Of a stretch of 64,000 bases of DNA, positions 51,023-60,287 are shown piece by piece. The notes below the pieces were generated by a model. That model ran no database searches. It saw only the letters and a list, made by a program, of their open reading frames with translations, and was not told the DNA's origin. The translations under genes and the position numbers were made by a program. The stretch lies in the NCBI RefSeq assembly GCF_003994475.1, contig NZ_RZNY01000001.1:1-64000 (forward strand). The letters are read 5' to 3'. The stretch comes from Paenibacillus anaericanus (lineage in GTDB: Bacteria > Bacillota > Bacilli > Paenibacillales > Paenibacillaceae). Position 1 is the stretch's first letter. Every line of letters starts with the position of its first letter.

Positions 51023-51393
51023 ACTGATCACCCTTTCGATTTTCCTTTCTCCACTATTACATACGTTTGGGGCGTATTTCAAGACTCTACGATGAAATGA
51101 GGTCAAGAGATTGCAGAAATAGGGTGATAAACGGTGAATATATATGAAAGTTTGTATATGTAAGCAGTTTCCTACGAGATTGACAGGTAATTAAAATATT
51201 GATAGCATCATTTTTAAATAAAATGAAGGGTTCAGAATCAAAATCAATGCTAGACTACTTAAAATAGTGAGGGATTAACCCACTATCTGCATACTATCTG
51301 AACCGCCGTGCGTTGTCGCAAAGCATAGTGTATGGAAATGAGCCTAGAAGGTGGATGATCCGAGTCCAGATGGTGGACACCATGTAGGGTAAG

Positions 51394-51700
51394 CGGACAC
51401 TGTGTACGCTAATTACTCAAAAACGCCCCGAAATTCAGATTTGGCGGACATGGGTTCCGTTATTGACCTAAATTGAGGATAAATCAGCACTATATCGACG
51501 AATAACGGATCCTATGTCCGTTACTACTTCTATATTGATGCTTTTGAGCGAAATAAGGTATCTCATGTCCGTCTAGCTACTTAGGCTTATGCCACTTGTT
51601 TTTATCCGGTACCTAAGATACCCAAGGGACTATGTATGGTTGTCGGAGGGATATTAAGTACATTAATTACTCATAAACAAACGCCGCAAAGTTCACATTA
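51394..51700. repeat. Interspersed repeat region (palindromic intergenic element)
   Basis: The 709-base gap 51023-51731 has no gene. GCGGACATGGGTTCCGTTATT (inverted; first arm from 51444, 20 bases quoted in part: GCGGACATGGGTTCCGTTAT) faces AATAACGGATCCTATGTCCG (51501-51520), forming a long imperfect hairpin. Related pieces occur at 51390-51410 and 51555-51580. A direct repeat, AATTACTCAAAAACGCCCCG at 51411 and a similar stretch at 51665, flanks them. Confidence 0.6.
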
Positions 51701-51731
51701 GGATTATACAACATTAAAAAGGAGTGTCATC

Positions 51732-52289
51732 ATGGCAAAAGCTACGATAATAAATGGTAGTCCAACACCGGGCTCACGATTGACTGCCGTAATTTCTTTA
51801 GCGGAAGAGTTGCTGATTAAAGAGGGCTTTGAAGTACAACACGTCAATGTGGGTGAACTTCCACCAGGAGATCTGATACATACTAAATTCGAGAGCGAAG
51901 CCATCGTCAAGGCGAATGCCTTGGTAGCCGGGGCTGATGCGGTCATTGTGGCTAGTCCAGTATATAAGGCTTCATACACAGGGGTCTTGAAGACATTTCT
52001 AGATCTCGTTCCGGAAAAAGGCTTGGCGGGGAAAGTGATTTTACCGCTCTTCATCGGGGGGAGTCTCGCGCATCTGCTCGCAATAGACTATTCTCTCAAA
52101 CCCGTGTTGTCTGTACTGGGTGCAAGGCATATCTTGGGAGGTGTCTATACTGTAGACTCTCAAGTGGTCCGAACTGAAGAGGGTGGTTTTGAAATTACGG
52201 AGGAGCTAGTAGGAAGAGTTAAAGATAATGTGAAAGAATTAGCGGAGGAAACAAAGATTCGTATTCACTATGCTTCATTATCTGAATAG
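51732..52289 (+). CDS. ssuE: NADPH-dependent FMN reductase (SsuE-like)
   Basis: A 185-residue flavodoxin-fold reductase. FMN loop NGSPTPGSRLT (about 8-18), second loop ASPVYKASYTGVLKTFLDLV (about 77-96, 20 residues). This matches SsuE, which supplies reduced FMN to alkanesulfonate monooxygenase SsuD; SsuD is not in the window. Its nearness to the sulfate importer fits sulfur assimilation. AAAAAGGAG site before the ATG. Confidence 0.85.
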   Translation: MAKATIINGSPTPGSRLTAVISLAEELLIKEGFEVQHVNVGELPPGDLIHTKFESEAIVKANALVAGADAVIVASPVYKASYTGVLKTFLDLVPEKGLAGKVILPLFIGGSLAHLLAIDYSLKPVLSVLGARHILGGVYTVDSQVVRTEEGGFEITEELVGRVKDNVKELAEETKIRIHYASLSE

Positions 52290-52444
52290 TAAATTGCCGC
52301 GTTGTTGTTGCACCGGGTCAGCACACTTTGGAGTATATCCAAAGAAAATGATCCGGTTTATTATTATTTGCTAACGGTTGGAATTGGAATGGACGAATAG
52401 TACAATGAAAGCAGATGAATTTTAAAACCATAGGGGGCGCAACA

Positions 52445-53050
52445 ATGCTGAAATTAGTGTTTTTTGTTGGGGTTGCGGGAACTGGGAAGACGACAGTCGC
52501 TCGGGGACTTGCTGAACGTATGCAGGCTACTTTTCTAGACCGTGATACAGTAGGCGGTAGATTTGTTGAGAAGATGTTGGAGATGAACGGACTGGATGTA
52601 AATGACCGCGATTCTGATTTTTATAAGAAACACCTCCGTGATTTGGAGTATGATACGACGAAAGACATCTGTATCGAGAATCTGGCGGCAGGGCAAAACG
52701 TATTTATGATTTCACCTTTTACAGCAGAGTTGAAAAATAAGGCATGGATCGAAGAGGTCATTTCAGCGGCGGGCCTAACAAAGCAAGAAGTAGATGTTAA
52801 GGTAATAGCCGTTACTCTTAGCGACATGGAGACACAGCGCAAACGGATTATTGATAGACAAACCGAACGTGACACGTACAAGCTAGAGCATTGGGATGAC
52901 TTTAAGCAACGCGTTCAATTTGTACCGGACATTAACTGGGATATTTCTTCCACTTCGATTCTTGTTTTCGATAATAGCGGAGAACTGACAGAAGAGAAGA
53001 TTAACAGCGTGTATCAGTTTGTGAATGGTTCAGATAGTAGTGTGTCCTGA
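52445..53050 (+). CDS. P-loop kinase-like ATP-binding protein
   Basis: A 201-residue AAA_33/zeta-toxin-like nucleotide-binding protein. Walker A is GVAGTGKTT (about 9-17), followed by DRDTVGG; a Lys/Arg-rich lid METQRKRIIDRQTERD lies near residue 140. Substrate is unknown: such proteins include small-molecule and nucleoside kinases. ATG 52445 has AGGGGGCG upstream; a ten-codon longer frame is less likely. Stands alone. Confidence 0.78.
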   Translation: MLKLVFFVGVAGTGKTTVARGLAERMQATFLDRDTVGGRFVEKMLEMNGLDVNDRDSDFYKKHLRDLEYDTTKDICIENLAAGQNVFMISPFTAELKNKAWIEEVISAAGLTKQEVDVKVIAVTLSDMETQRKRIIDRQTERDTYKLEHWDDFKQRVQFVPDINWDISSTSILVFDNSGELTEEKINSVYQFVNGSDSSVS

Positions 53051-53116
53051 AACATGTACTAAGATCGAGCTACTTGAAGAACATATGATAGATAAATATT
53101 AGCCTATACTATTCAA

Positions 53117-53157
53117 AATGACGCATAAACTGGATTCAGTGAATGCGTTATTTTTTT
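53117..53157 (+). terminator. Terminator after the P-loop kinase gene
   Basis: AATGACGCAT (53117-53126) pairs with ATGCGTTATT (53143-53152), followed by TTTTT. Confidence 0.82.
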
Positions 53158-53266
53158 GTGTTTAGTGTAATAATAGGCTAAGCTAATCTGATACTAGAGG
53201 GAGTGTGCTCGCCCAATTTGCTGAGACCTTTGAACAAGAACAGAACTGATTTTGATGGAGGATTTC

Positions 53267-53971
53267 GTGGATAATAATAATCGTAATGAAATACTTCTCG
53301 TTGAAGATGATGATAACATAAGACGGTTTATAACGATTCATTTAACAAGTAATGGATTTGTGGTAAATGAGGCTGCATTAGGAGCAGAAGCGTTACTGAG
53401 CTTCGAATTGAGCAGGCCTGATATAGTTGTTCTGGACATTATGCTACCTGATGCCGATGGGTTTGAGATCTGCCGAAAGCTAAGGGAAAGGGAACCAGCG
53501 ATTATCATCGTTTTCTTAACTGCACGTGGACAAGATCTGGATAAGATCAAAGGACTTGAAATCGGCGCTGACGATTATATTGTTAAACCGTTTAATCCAC
53601 TAGAGCTTGTAGCAAGAATCAAAGCGATATTGCGTCGTACAGATATCGCTCTACAACCGCAAAGACTAGTACTTCAATCAGGTCCAATTCGGATGGATCT
53701 GAATTCGAATAAGGTGTTTAAGTGTGACGATTGTATTGAATTAACGCCGAAGGAATTCCACATGATAAAAACTTTTTTAGAACATCCCAACACAGCATTA
53801 TCCAGGAATGAATTATTGAACCTCGTATGGGGAGAGGACTTCATTGGAGATCCTAAAACAGTAGATGTTCATGTACGAAAGTTAAGAGAGAAGATTGAAG
53901 ATGATAGCTCGAATCCTTATTGGATCGAGACGGTATGGGGGTTAGGTTACCGCTTTAGGGAGGACGACTGA
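53267..53971 (+). CDS. OmpR-family response regulator
   Basis: A 234-residue regulator. Receiver: VEDDDNI acidic pocket, phospho-Asp in VVLDIMLPDADG, Thr in FLTARG, Lys in IVKPFN; winged-helix C-terminus with LTPKEFHMIKTFLEH and KTVDVHVRKLREKI, ending WGLGYRF. GTG 53267 has TGGAGG at five bases; a five-codon longer frame starting at TTG 53252 lies before that site. The kinase follows after four bases. It heads the seven-gene envelope module to 60031. Confidence 0.92.
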   Translation: MDNNNRNEILLVEDDDNIRRFITIHLTSNGFVVNEAALGAEALLSFELSRPDIVVLDIMLPDADGFEICRKLREREPAIIIVFLTARGQDLDKIKGLEIGADDYIVKPFNPLELVARIKAILRRTDIALQPQRLVLQSGPIRMDLNSNKVFKCDDCIELTPKEFHMIKTFLEHPNTALSRNELLNLVWGEDFIGDPKTVDVHVRKLREKIEDDSSNPYWIETVWGLGYRFREDD

Positions 53972-53975
53972 AGAA

Positions 53976-55385
53976 ATGGGAATTCAGAAAAGATTAGTAG
54001 GAAGTTATGTGACGGTCATCACCATCACAGTATTTATTCTTGAGATTTTTCTCATTATTTCGGTGAGATATTATTATTTACATAATGTAGAGCGAGCCCT
54101 TTGGAACCAGGCGGAATTATCAGCTTCCTTTTTTCAACAATATTTTACGGGTGAAGATTTGGAGAAACAATCAGATCGATTGTTGAAAGGATTTGCCCAC
54201 AATTCCGAGGCACAAGTGCAGATCATTCTTCCATCGGGGCGACTTCTGCAAGACTCTAGCGGACTTCCGGGCAACAACACTATGGCCGAGTATACGGATG
54301 TCCAAGAGGCTATCATTGGGCAACCCAGTACCTGGAAAGGTAAGGTTGCCTCAACTCGAGGAGACATATTAGCGGTATCTTTTCCCTTACAAACCAATGG
54401 CATTACCGTAGGGGTAGTCAGGTTTGTTACTTCCTTAACGGAAACGTTAAATACCATTAATAGAATTGCCGCCATTCTAATCGGTGTTGGTTTACTTGTT
54501 ATTGCGATAGTTACTGTCCTCGGATTATTGCTATCATGGACAATTACGAGATCTATTAGGGACCTTAAACGGGCAGCAGATCGAATGACGGAGGGAGACT
54601 TCAGCATTAAGGTTCGTAAGCGCTACCAGGATGAGCTAGGTTCTCTCGCCGATACGTTAAATATGATGGCAAATAGAATTTTGAAGAGTGAACAACTTAA
54701 AAATGATTTTATTTCCTCTGTATCGCATGAACTGCGTACCCCATTAACGTCGATTAAAGGCTGGATTATTACGATGAAATCGAATGGAGCGGACAACAAG
54801 CCTCTACTTCTTGAGGGACTTGAGATTATTGATTCGGAAAGTGACAGGTTAGCACATATGGTAGATGAACTATTAGATTTCTCTAAAATGGATAACGGAA
54901 GAATTGTCATGCACTTCGGACCTGTTCATCTACCAGAATTACTTGATCATATTGGTAGACAACTTGCCCCAAGGGCTACTCGGCAAGGAATTTCATTCGA
55001 AATTGAAATGGATAAGAATATTCCAGTTATTCAAGCTGACGAGAATCGTATGAAGCAAGTATTTATTAATATTATTGATAATTCACTTAAATTTACTGCC
55101 CCTTTTGGTCGAATTGTTGTTCAAGCCCATACTCCTCCGGGACAGATTGTTATTACTATTGAGGATACAGGTTCAGGAATTGCAGAGGGGGATTTAGAGT
55201 ATGTGCTGCAAAAGTTCTACAAAGCAAATCAAAATGCTTCTGGCAGTGGTTTGGGTCTTTCTATATCCGCTCAAATCATCAAGCTACACTATGGAGAATT
55301 ACGTATAACTAGTGAGATGGGAAGGGGAACGAAGGTATCTATCTATCTTCCGACAGAAGAAAAACGAAATTTAACTATTTCATAA
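53976..55385 (+). CDS. Membrane sensor histidine kinase
   Basis: A 469-residue kinase. Helix 1 (about 10-32), outside sensor domain (33-160), helix 2 (about 165-190), HAMP (about 190-245), HisKA with SVSHELRTPLTSIKG (phospho-His), and an ATPase domain with VFINIIDNSLKFT (N box), EDTGSGIAEGDLEYVLQKFY (G1/F box) and SGSGLGLSI (G2). All motifs are intact. The outside signal is unknown; the downstream SEDS, PAP2 and LCP genes suggest the cell envelope. GGGAGG lies near its start. Confidence 0.92.
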   Translation: MGIQKRLVGSYVTVITITVFILEIFLIISVRYYYLHNVERALWNQAELSASFFQQYFTGEDLEKQSDRLLKGFAHNSEAQVQIILPSGRLLQDSSGLPGNNTMAEYTDVQEAIIGQPSTWKGKVASTRGDILAVSFPLQTNGITVGVVRFVTSLTETLNTINRIAAILIGVGLLVIAIVTVLGLLLSWTITRSIRDLKRAADRMTEGDFSIKVRKRYQDELGSLADTLNMMANRILKSEQLKNDFISSVSHELRTPLTSIKGWIITMKSNGADNKPLLLEGLEIIDSESDRLAHMVDELLDFSKMDNGRIVMHFGPVHLPELLDHIGRQLAPRATRQGISFEIEMDKNIPVIQADENRMKQVFINIIDNSLKFTAPFGRIVVQAHTPPGQIVITIEDTGSGIAEGDLEYVLQKFYKANQNASGSGLGLSISAQIIKLHYGELRITSEMGRGTKVSIYLPTEEKRNLTIS

Positions 55386-55451
55386 CCACTTTGTACGCTT
55401 CCAAAGATAGAATAGTACTTAATCGTGATAAGCGAGGAGTAGGATATCAGA

Positions 55452-55985
55452 ATGTTCAACAAGCTCTTTAGAGTAGGGATCATGCTGATTACGTTAGTGT
55501 TGATTGGAGGATGTGGGATTCCCGTGACTCCCATCGATATGATTAAGCCTCCAATAGCTGAGGGGAGTATTCAGCGAGATAAAATAAGCATTGAACTTAT
55601 TAATTTGCTTCCTGTCGAAGTTCAATTGATTGCTCCCCTGCAAGGAAGGGAGAGCAATGACATCTCATTTGGAGATATGGATGGAGACGGTATCAATGAG
55701 GCTGTCGTGGTGTATGAAGAAAACAAAGCTACAGGTAAGATGCTAAAAGCGGCATTGTTCAAGCAACATAATGAGAAGTGGCGAATTATTTCTCAAGTTG
55801 AGGGTTTTGGTTACGGCTTAGAGTATGCTGGATTTCCAGATCTCGATCATGATGGTCGATCCGAGCTTGTGCTAGGCTGGTCATTGGGGGAGGCTGGAGG
55901 TGGCCTGGATGTATATGGGTTTAGCGGTGATGAATTGAAGCTGTTGTCTAGGGAAGATTACCACGGCCAGCTCGATCTTGAGTAA
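55452..55985 (+). CDS. Lipoprotein with FG-GAP-like calcium repeats
   Basis: A 177-residue lipoprotein: signal peptide with lipobox LIGGC (Cys21), then about 30 residues of linker and a small beta-propeller-type fragment with two calcium-type loops, GDMDGDGINEAVVVY and PDLDHDGRSELVLGW, as in FG-GAP/VCBS repeats. Only about two and a half blades fit, so it is either a short member or trimmed relative to longer FG-GAP proteins. It sits 66 bases after the kinase and 15 before the first SEDS gene, suggesting a surface partner of this module. Confidence 0.75.
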   Translation: MFNKLFRVGIMLITLVLIGGCGIPVTPIDMIKPPIAEGSIQRDKISIELINLLPVEVQLIAPLQGRESNDISFGDMDGDGINEAVVVYEENKATGKMLKAALFKQHNEKWRIISQVEGFGYGLEYAGFPDLDHDGRSELVLGWSLGEAGGGLDVYGFSGDELKLLSREDYHGQLDLE

Positions 55986-56000
55986 TCATCCGTAAGGATT

Positions 56001-57170
56001 ATGGTTATAGAGATGGAGGTGTCCCATGATTTGAGCGGTAATATAAGAGGCCGCCCTGATTTTCTCCTGCTTTTTTTGACTATTTTACTTGTAGGTAGTG
56101 GATTGATTATGATTTTTAGCGCCAGCTCTCACTTGGCGTTGATACAACACGATAATCCGTGGCATTACGTCATGAAACAAGGCGTGTTTGCACTCATCGG
56201 ATTATTTGTGATGTTCACTTTTATGGGTATTCCATTTACATGGTGGAAGAGGGCTGCGCCAATTCTCCTGCTCTTCTCATTATTGGCGCTCACCCTGGTA
56301 TTAATTGGGGGAACGAGCATAAATGGAGCTAGACGTTGGTTTTTTCTAGGTGCTTTTAATTTTCAGCCGGCTGAGTTTACTAAGTTATCCATCATCGTAT
56401 ATCTGTCCGCAGTAATTAGTAAAAAGGGTGAACGTATCCGGGAATTTCGGAAAGGGCTACTTCCGATTTTGGCGATTGTAGTTATCATTCTGCTGCTTGT
56501 CATGAAACAGCCAGACTTCGGCACGATGTTAATCTTGCTCTTTATTGCTGCAACGATCTTACTGATCGGTGGTACTGACCTCCGTCATCTTGTCATTTTT
56601 AGTATGGGACTCATCCCTATCATTGTTTATTTTGCGGTCAGTAAGAGTTATCGTCTCCAGCGACTCACCTCGTTTCTAAATCCGCTGGATAGTCCCCAAG
56701 GCTCAGGGTATCAACTTATTCAGTCACTGTATGCATTAGGACATGGAGGTCTTACGGGGGTAGGAATTGGACAAAGTGTGCAAAAATTATTTTATCTACC
56801 GGAGGCACATACCGATTTTATCTTTGCTGTGATTGGTGAGGAATTAGGATTTGTAGGTACATCTCTGCTCATCTTCGTGTTCTTCCTGTTTATCTGGCGT
56901 GGGTTTATGGCTGCGATAAGCAGTTATGATCCATTCGGTATCATGTTAGGAATAGGCGTCATTATGATGATATTCATTCAATTCTTGTTGAATGCTGGAG
57001 CTGTAACCGGCATCTTACCGATTACGGGAGTACCGCTTCCTTTTATTAGTTATGGAGGTTCTTCGCTAGTGTTGTGTTTAGCGAGTACCGGTATTCTGCT
57101 CAGTATTTCAAGGGATAACAATCGAAGACGTCAAGAAGCCACCAGAATTCAACAAAATAGAGGTTCTTAA
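56001..57170 (+). CDS. SEDS glycosyltransferase (FtsW/SpoVE-like)
   Basis: A 389-residue protein with ten membrane segments, of the SEDS family that polymerises peptidoglycan glycan from lipid II. NGARRWFFLGAFNFQPAEFTKL, in part NGARRWFFLG then QPAEFTKL, is the SEDS signature, and HTDFIFAVIGEELGF contains the catalytic Asp region; LPFISYGGSS near the end is also typical. ATG 56001 has AAGGA only two bases away; TTG 56031 has GGAGG at eleven bases, so the start is uncertain. Followed immediately by a second SEDS gene. Confidence 0.88.
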   Translation: MVIEMEVSHDLSGNIRGRPDFLLLFLTILLVGSGLIMIFSASSHLALIQHDNPWHYVMKQGVFALIGLFVMFTFMGIPFTWWKRAAPILLLFSLLALTLVLIGGTSINGARRWFFLGAFNFQPAEFTKLSIIVYLSAVISKKGERIREFRKGLLPILAIVVIILLLVMKQPDFGTMLILLFIAATILLIGGTDLRHLVIFSMGLIPIIVYFAVSKSYRLQRLTSFLNPLDSPQGSGYQLIQSLYALGHGGLTGVGIGQSVQKLFYLPEAHTDFIFAVIGEELGFVGTSLLIFVFFLFIWRGFMAAISSYDPFGIMLGIGVIMMIFIQFLLNAGAVTGILPITGVPLPFISYGGSSLVLCLASTGILLSISRDNNRRRQEATRIQQNRGS

Positions 57171-58295
57171 ATGATTATCATCCGTAAAATCGCAAAGTTG
57201 GATAAACTCGTGTTATTCATTGTGTTGTGTCTAATTACAATAGGTACCATTGCTATTTATGGAGCCACAACGGAGACAAAATTAGAAGGTCTCCACAGGA
57301 CAAATTTATACCTATTCGGTGCATTTTGCATTCCAATGCTTTTTCTCGCACTGTTCGATTATCAAATTCTGTTAGGTAAGCTTGCCTACCTTTTCTATGG
57401 AATTGGCATTGGAATGCTGGTGCTTGTCAAGTTTACCGGAGAGCATATTAACGGTGCAGTTCGTTGGCTAAGTATTGGACATTTCCAGCTACAGCCGTCT
57501 GAAATAGCTAAAATCTGTACAGTGCTGCTGGTTGCTCATGTACTTAGTAAGCGAGAGGGAGAGAAGCTCCGTCTTTTACAAGATTTAATACCGATTTGCA
57601 TTATTTTTATGATCCCTATTCTCTTAATCATGCAACAGCCAGATTTAGGTACTGCTCTTGTCTTTGTGGGCGTACTGCTGAGTATGCTGTGGATGGGGAA
57701 TATCCGTTCACTATACATGATACTGTTCATCAGTATTATGGCTGTTATGATTGGCACCATATTGTGGTTGTACTATGCCAACTTTGAACTATTATCCAAG
57801 GTTACAGAACCTCATCAATTATCCAGAATTCAGACTTTCCTTGATCCAACTAGTGACCCCGATAAATCATGGCATGTGAAAAACGCGATCATTGCGATTG
57901 GTTCTGGAGGAATGACCGGAAGTGACGGATTTTTTTTGCGTAAAGGATATATTCCCTATGCCTATTCCGACTCGATTTATGTGGTCATAGGCGAGAAATA
58001 TGGTTTTATGGGTTCAGCAGTGCTGTTATTACTATTTTTTCTGCTTGTGTATCGTATGGTTCAAATCGTTATGGATAGTAGAGAACTTGCCGGATCGTAC
58101 CTTGTTATTGGGCTTATGGGGATGTTCATCTTTCAAATTTTCGTTAATATTGGCATGCATATAGGTCTGGTACCACTGACGGGTATTTCGTTACCGTTTA
58201 TAAGTTATGGGGGGAGCTCCCTACTTAGCAATATGATTGCAATTGGATTGGTGTTGAGTGTTAACGTCCATAAAGACGAGATTCATTATATATAA
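57171..58295 (+). CDS. SEDS glycosyltransferase (RodA-like)
   Basis: A 374-residue SEDS paralogue. NGAVRWLSIG then QLQPSEIAKI is the family signature, YSDSIYVVIGEKYGF holds the catalytic Asp, and LPFISYGGSSLLS the final loop. Ten membrane segments. It starts directly after the stop of the previous gene (no gap), so the two are coupled. Neither is next to a class B penicillin-binding protein, the usual transpeptidase partner. Confidence 0.88.
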   Translation: MIIIRKIAKLDKLVLFIVLCLITIGTIAIYGATTETKLEGLHRTNLYLFGAFCIPMLFLALFDYQILLGKLAYLFYGIGIGMLVLVKFTGEHINGAVRWLSIGHFQLQPSEIAKICTVLLVAHVLSKREGEKLRLLQDLIPICIIFMIPILLIMQQPDLGTALVFVGVLLSMLWMGNIRSLYMILFISIMAVMIGTILWLYYANFELLSKVTEPHQLSRIQTFLDPTSDPDKSWHVKNAIIAIGSGGMTGSDGFFLRKGYIPYAYSDSIYVVIGEKYGFMGSAVLLLLFFLLVYRMVQIVMDSRELAGSYLVIGLMGMFIFQIFVNIGMHIGLVPLTGISLPFISYGGSSLLSNMIAIGLVLSVNVHKDEIHYI

Positions 58296-58345
58296 AAAAG
58301 GGAAAATCGGACTTTTCCGTAAACATAGAAAGAAGGTTTTTACAT

Positions 58346-58948
58346 TTGGATATATCTCATGTGGATTATCTCGTATTTCAGTTCATCAATCATGGGGCCG
58401 TAACATTCTCAGCATTAAATCCATTTATGAAATTGTTGTCAGAGAGAGCTGAATATCTGTTTTACCTCGGTATTATAGTATATTGGTTTACTCGCATTCA
58501 TAGGCACAGGGAAATGGCGATCATAGCACTCTTGTCAGCTTGCGTTGGATTTAGTGCAGGTAGTATGATTTCTCACTTTTTCTATAGGGACCGACCGTTT
58601 GTTCAACATGCGGTTAATCAACTCATTGAACATGCGGCTAATGCTTCCTTTCCAAGCGATCATTCAATAGGGGCGTTTGTCATCGCAACATCAATATGGT
58701 TATTTCGTAAGAAAGACGGAGCCGTATGGCTTGTATTAGCCGGGTTGATTTCATTTTCAAGAGTTTGGAATGGAGTTCATTATCCTTCCGATATCATGGC
58801 GGGGGCACTATTAGGAGTAGTCAGTGCATTCTTAATGTATCAAATGTTTAAACGATGGTCTGTACTTCATCAATGTGTCAACACCGGGATTCAGCTATAT
58901 GAAAAAATAGAGGACAAGATTTGGGAAAGACATAAAAAAGATCAGTAG
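58346..58948 (+). CDS. PAP2-family phosphatase (BcrC-like)
   Basis: A 200-residue membrane phosphatase with six helices. The three catalytic motifs are present: RDRP (C1, about residue 86), PSDHS (C2) and SRVWNGVHYPSDI (C3). The best-fitting role is dephosphorylation of undecaprenyl pyrophosphate, the recycling step of lipid carriers. TTG start with AAGAAGG upstream. It lies between the SEDS pair and the LCP ligase. Confidence 0.87.
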   Translation: MDISHVDYLVFQFINHGAVTFSALNPFMKLLSERAEYLFYLGIIVYWFTRIHRHREMAIIALLSACVGFSAGSMISHFFYRDRPFVQHAVNQLIEHAANASFPSDHSIGAFVIATSIWLFRKKDGAVWLVLAGLISFSRVWNGVHYPSDIMAGALLGVVSAFLMYQMFKRWSVLHQCVNTGIQLYEKIEDKIWERHKKDQ

Positions 58949-58996
58949 TCCAATCTCTAATAGCTTAGATATAAATGTAATGGAGTGGAGGAAATT

Positions 58997-60031
58997 ATGC
59001 CAGTCAAACCCAAGAGAATAGCTATTCGTAAAGTTTTTCTGATCATGTCTCTTGTCATAGTTGCTCTCATCATCGGAGTTGGAATCTATGGCGGGTACAT
59101 ATATTACAAGGCGGATTCTGCCATTCAGCGTATAGCTGCTCCACCTAGTCTTCAACATAAGGATCCCTTAGTCGAGAATTCGCCCGATGATGAGGAGAAG
59201 AAGCTGACCCCACCGCTGATTATGCTTCTGGCAGGAATTGATAGTCGGGATGGAGGTGCAGGCTTGTTGAATACAGATGTCCTTATGCTGATAAGCTTTA
59301 ATCCGCAAACACATTCCGCCAGTCTATTATCGCTGCCGCGTGATTTGCTACTCAAACCTAAATCATTACCTTCGCGTAAAGCAAATTTTTATTATGCTTA
59401 TTACTCAATAAAGGATAAGTCAACGGCCATTCACAACACAAAGCATTTGTTTGGCGATTTGTTGGGGCTTCCAATTGATTATATGGTTGTGGTGAACTTT
59501 GACGCCTTACGCCAAACGGTAGATACGCTTGGTGGTCTTGAAATCGATGTTGATATGGATATGAAATATAACGATTCTGCAGATGGGACTCATATCGATT
59601 TGAAAAAGGGATTGCATAGACTTGACGGAAAACAAGTACTGGACTTCGTGCGGTATCGTAAATCGAATCAAGGGACTGGGGAATCCTCTGATTTCGCGCG
59701 CAACGATCGTCAGCAGCAAGTGATCAAGCAAATCATAGAGAAGTTGGGGGCATTCCAACAAATATCCCAATGGGGAAAAGTAATAGATATCATTGGCGAA
59801 AATGTGAAGTCAGATATTCCTCAATCCGAACTTAATCAATGGATTTTCAACTTCTCCAAAATCAAACCGGATCATATTCGTTCATTACATTTAGAATCCC
59901 AATGGAAAAGCCCTTATGTTTACGTAGAAAAAGAGGGTTTGATAGACGCATTAGTCGCTCTACGAGATGAAGCAGGTATCAGTTCAGAGAGCCCGATCAA
60001 TCTTGAAGGCGTTGGAACGATGGATAAATAA
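58997..60031 (+). CDS. LytR-CpsA-Psr (LCP) family ligase
   Basis: A 344-residue single-pass membrane protein: basic cytoplasmic head, helix at about 13-37, and an outside LCP domain that attaches wall teichoic acid-type polymers to peptidoglycan. LLAGIDSRDG then NTDVLMLISFNP, LLSLPRDLL (conserved Arg), and VLDFVRYRKSN, FARNDRQQQVI are hallmarks. ATG 58997 has TGGAGTGGAGG upstream; a GTG four codons earlier lies inside that site. Last gene of the module, before a strong terminator. Confidence 0.9.
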   Translation: MPVKPKRIAIRKVFLIMSLVIVALIIGVGIYGGYIYYKADSAIQRIAAPPSLQHKDPLVENSPDDEEKKLTPPLIMLLAGIDSRDGGAGLLNTDVLMLISFNPQTHSASLLSLPRDLLLKPKSLPSRKANFYYAYYSIKDKSTAIHNTKHLFGDLLGLPIDYMVVVNFDALRQTVDTLGGLEIDVDMDMKYNDSADGTHIDLKKGLHRLDGKQVLDFVRYRKSNQGTGESSDFARNDRQQQVIKQIIEKLGAFQQISQWGKVIDIIGENVKSDIPQSELNQWIFNFSKIKPDHIRSLHLESQWKSPYVYVEKEGLIDALVALRDEAGISSESPINLEGVGTMDK

Positions 60032-60098
60032 ATGTAAGCAACGTTAAGGATGTTACCCTCATTGTTAAAGGACTATTTGCTGAGTGGACATCATAATG

Positions 60099-60134
60099 AA
60101 GAAAAGCTTGATATTTAAGCTTTTCTTTTTTTTT
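60099..60134 (+). terminator. Terminator of the envelope module
   Basis: AAGAAAAGCTT (60099-60109) pairs with AAGCTTTTCTT (60117-60127), then a run of T's to 60134. Confidence 0.88.
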
Positions 60135-60287
60135 GTGAAAAGAACTTAAAAGAATAAAAATTCTTAGGCCAGTTCAACCGATTAAACCTAGCTTTTTTTT
60201 GTACAGCATTTTTATGTGATACACTAGCTAATAAGTGTAAGTACGGAATAGAGATCAGTTTGGGTAACTATCGATAGGGGGATCGGA

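Noticed and set aside
54134..54607. 157-codon frame opposite the histidine kinase gene
   Set aside because: It is antisense to a well-conserved kinase, has Ser/Thr/Pro-rich random composition and no ribosome site.
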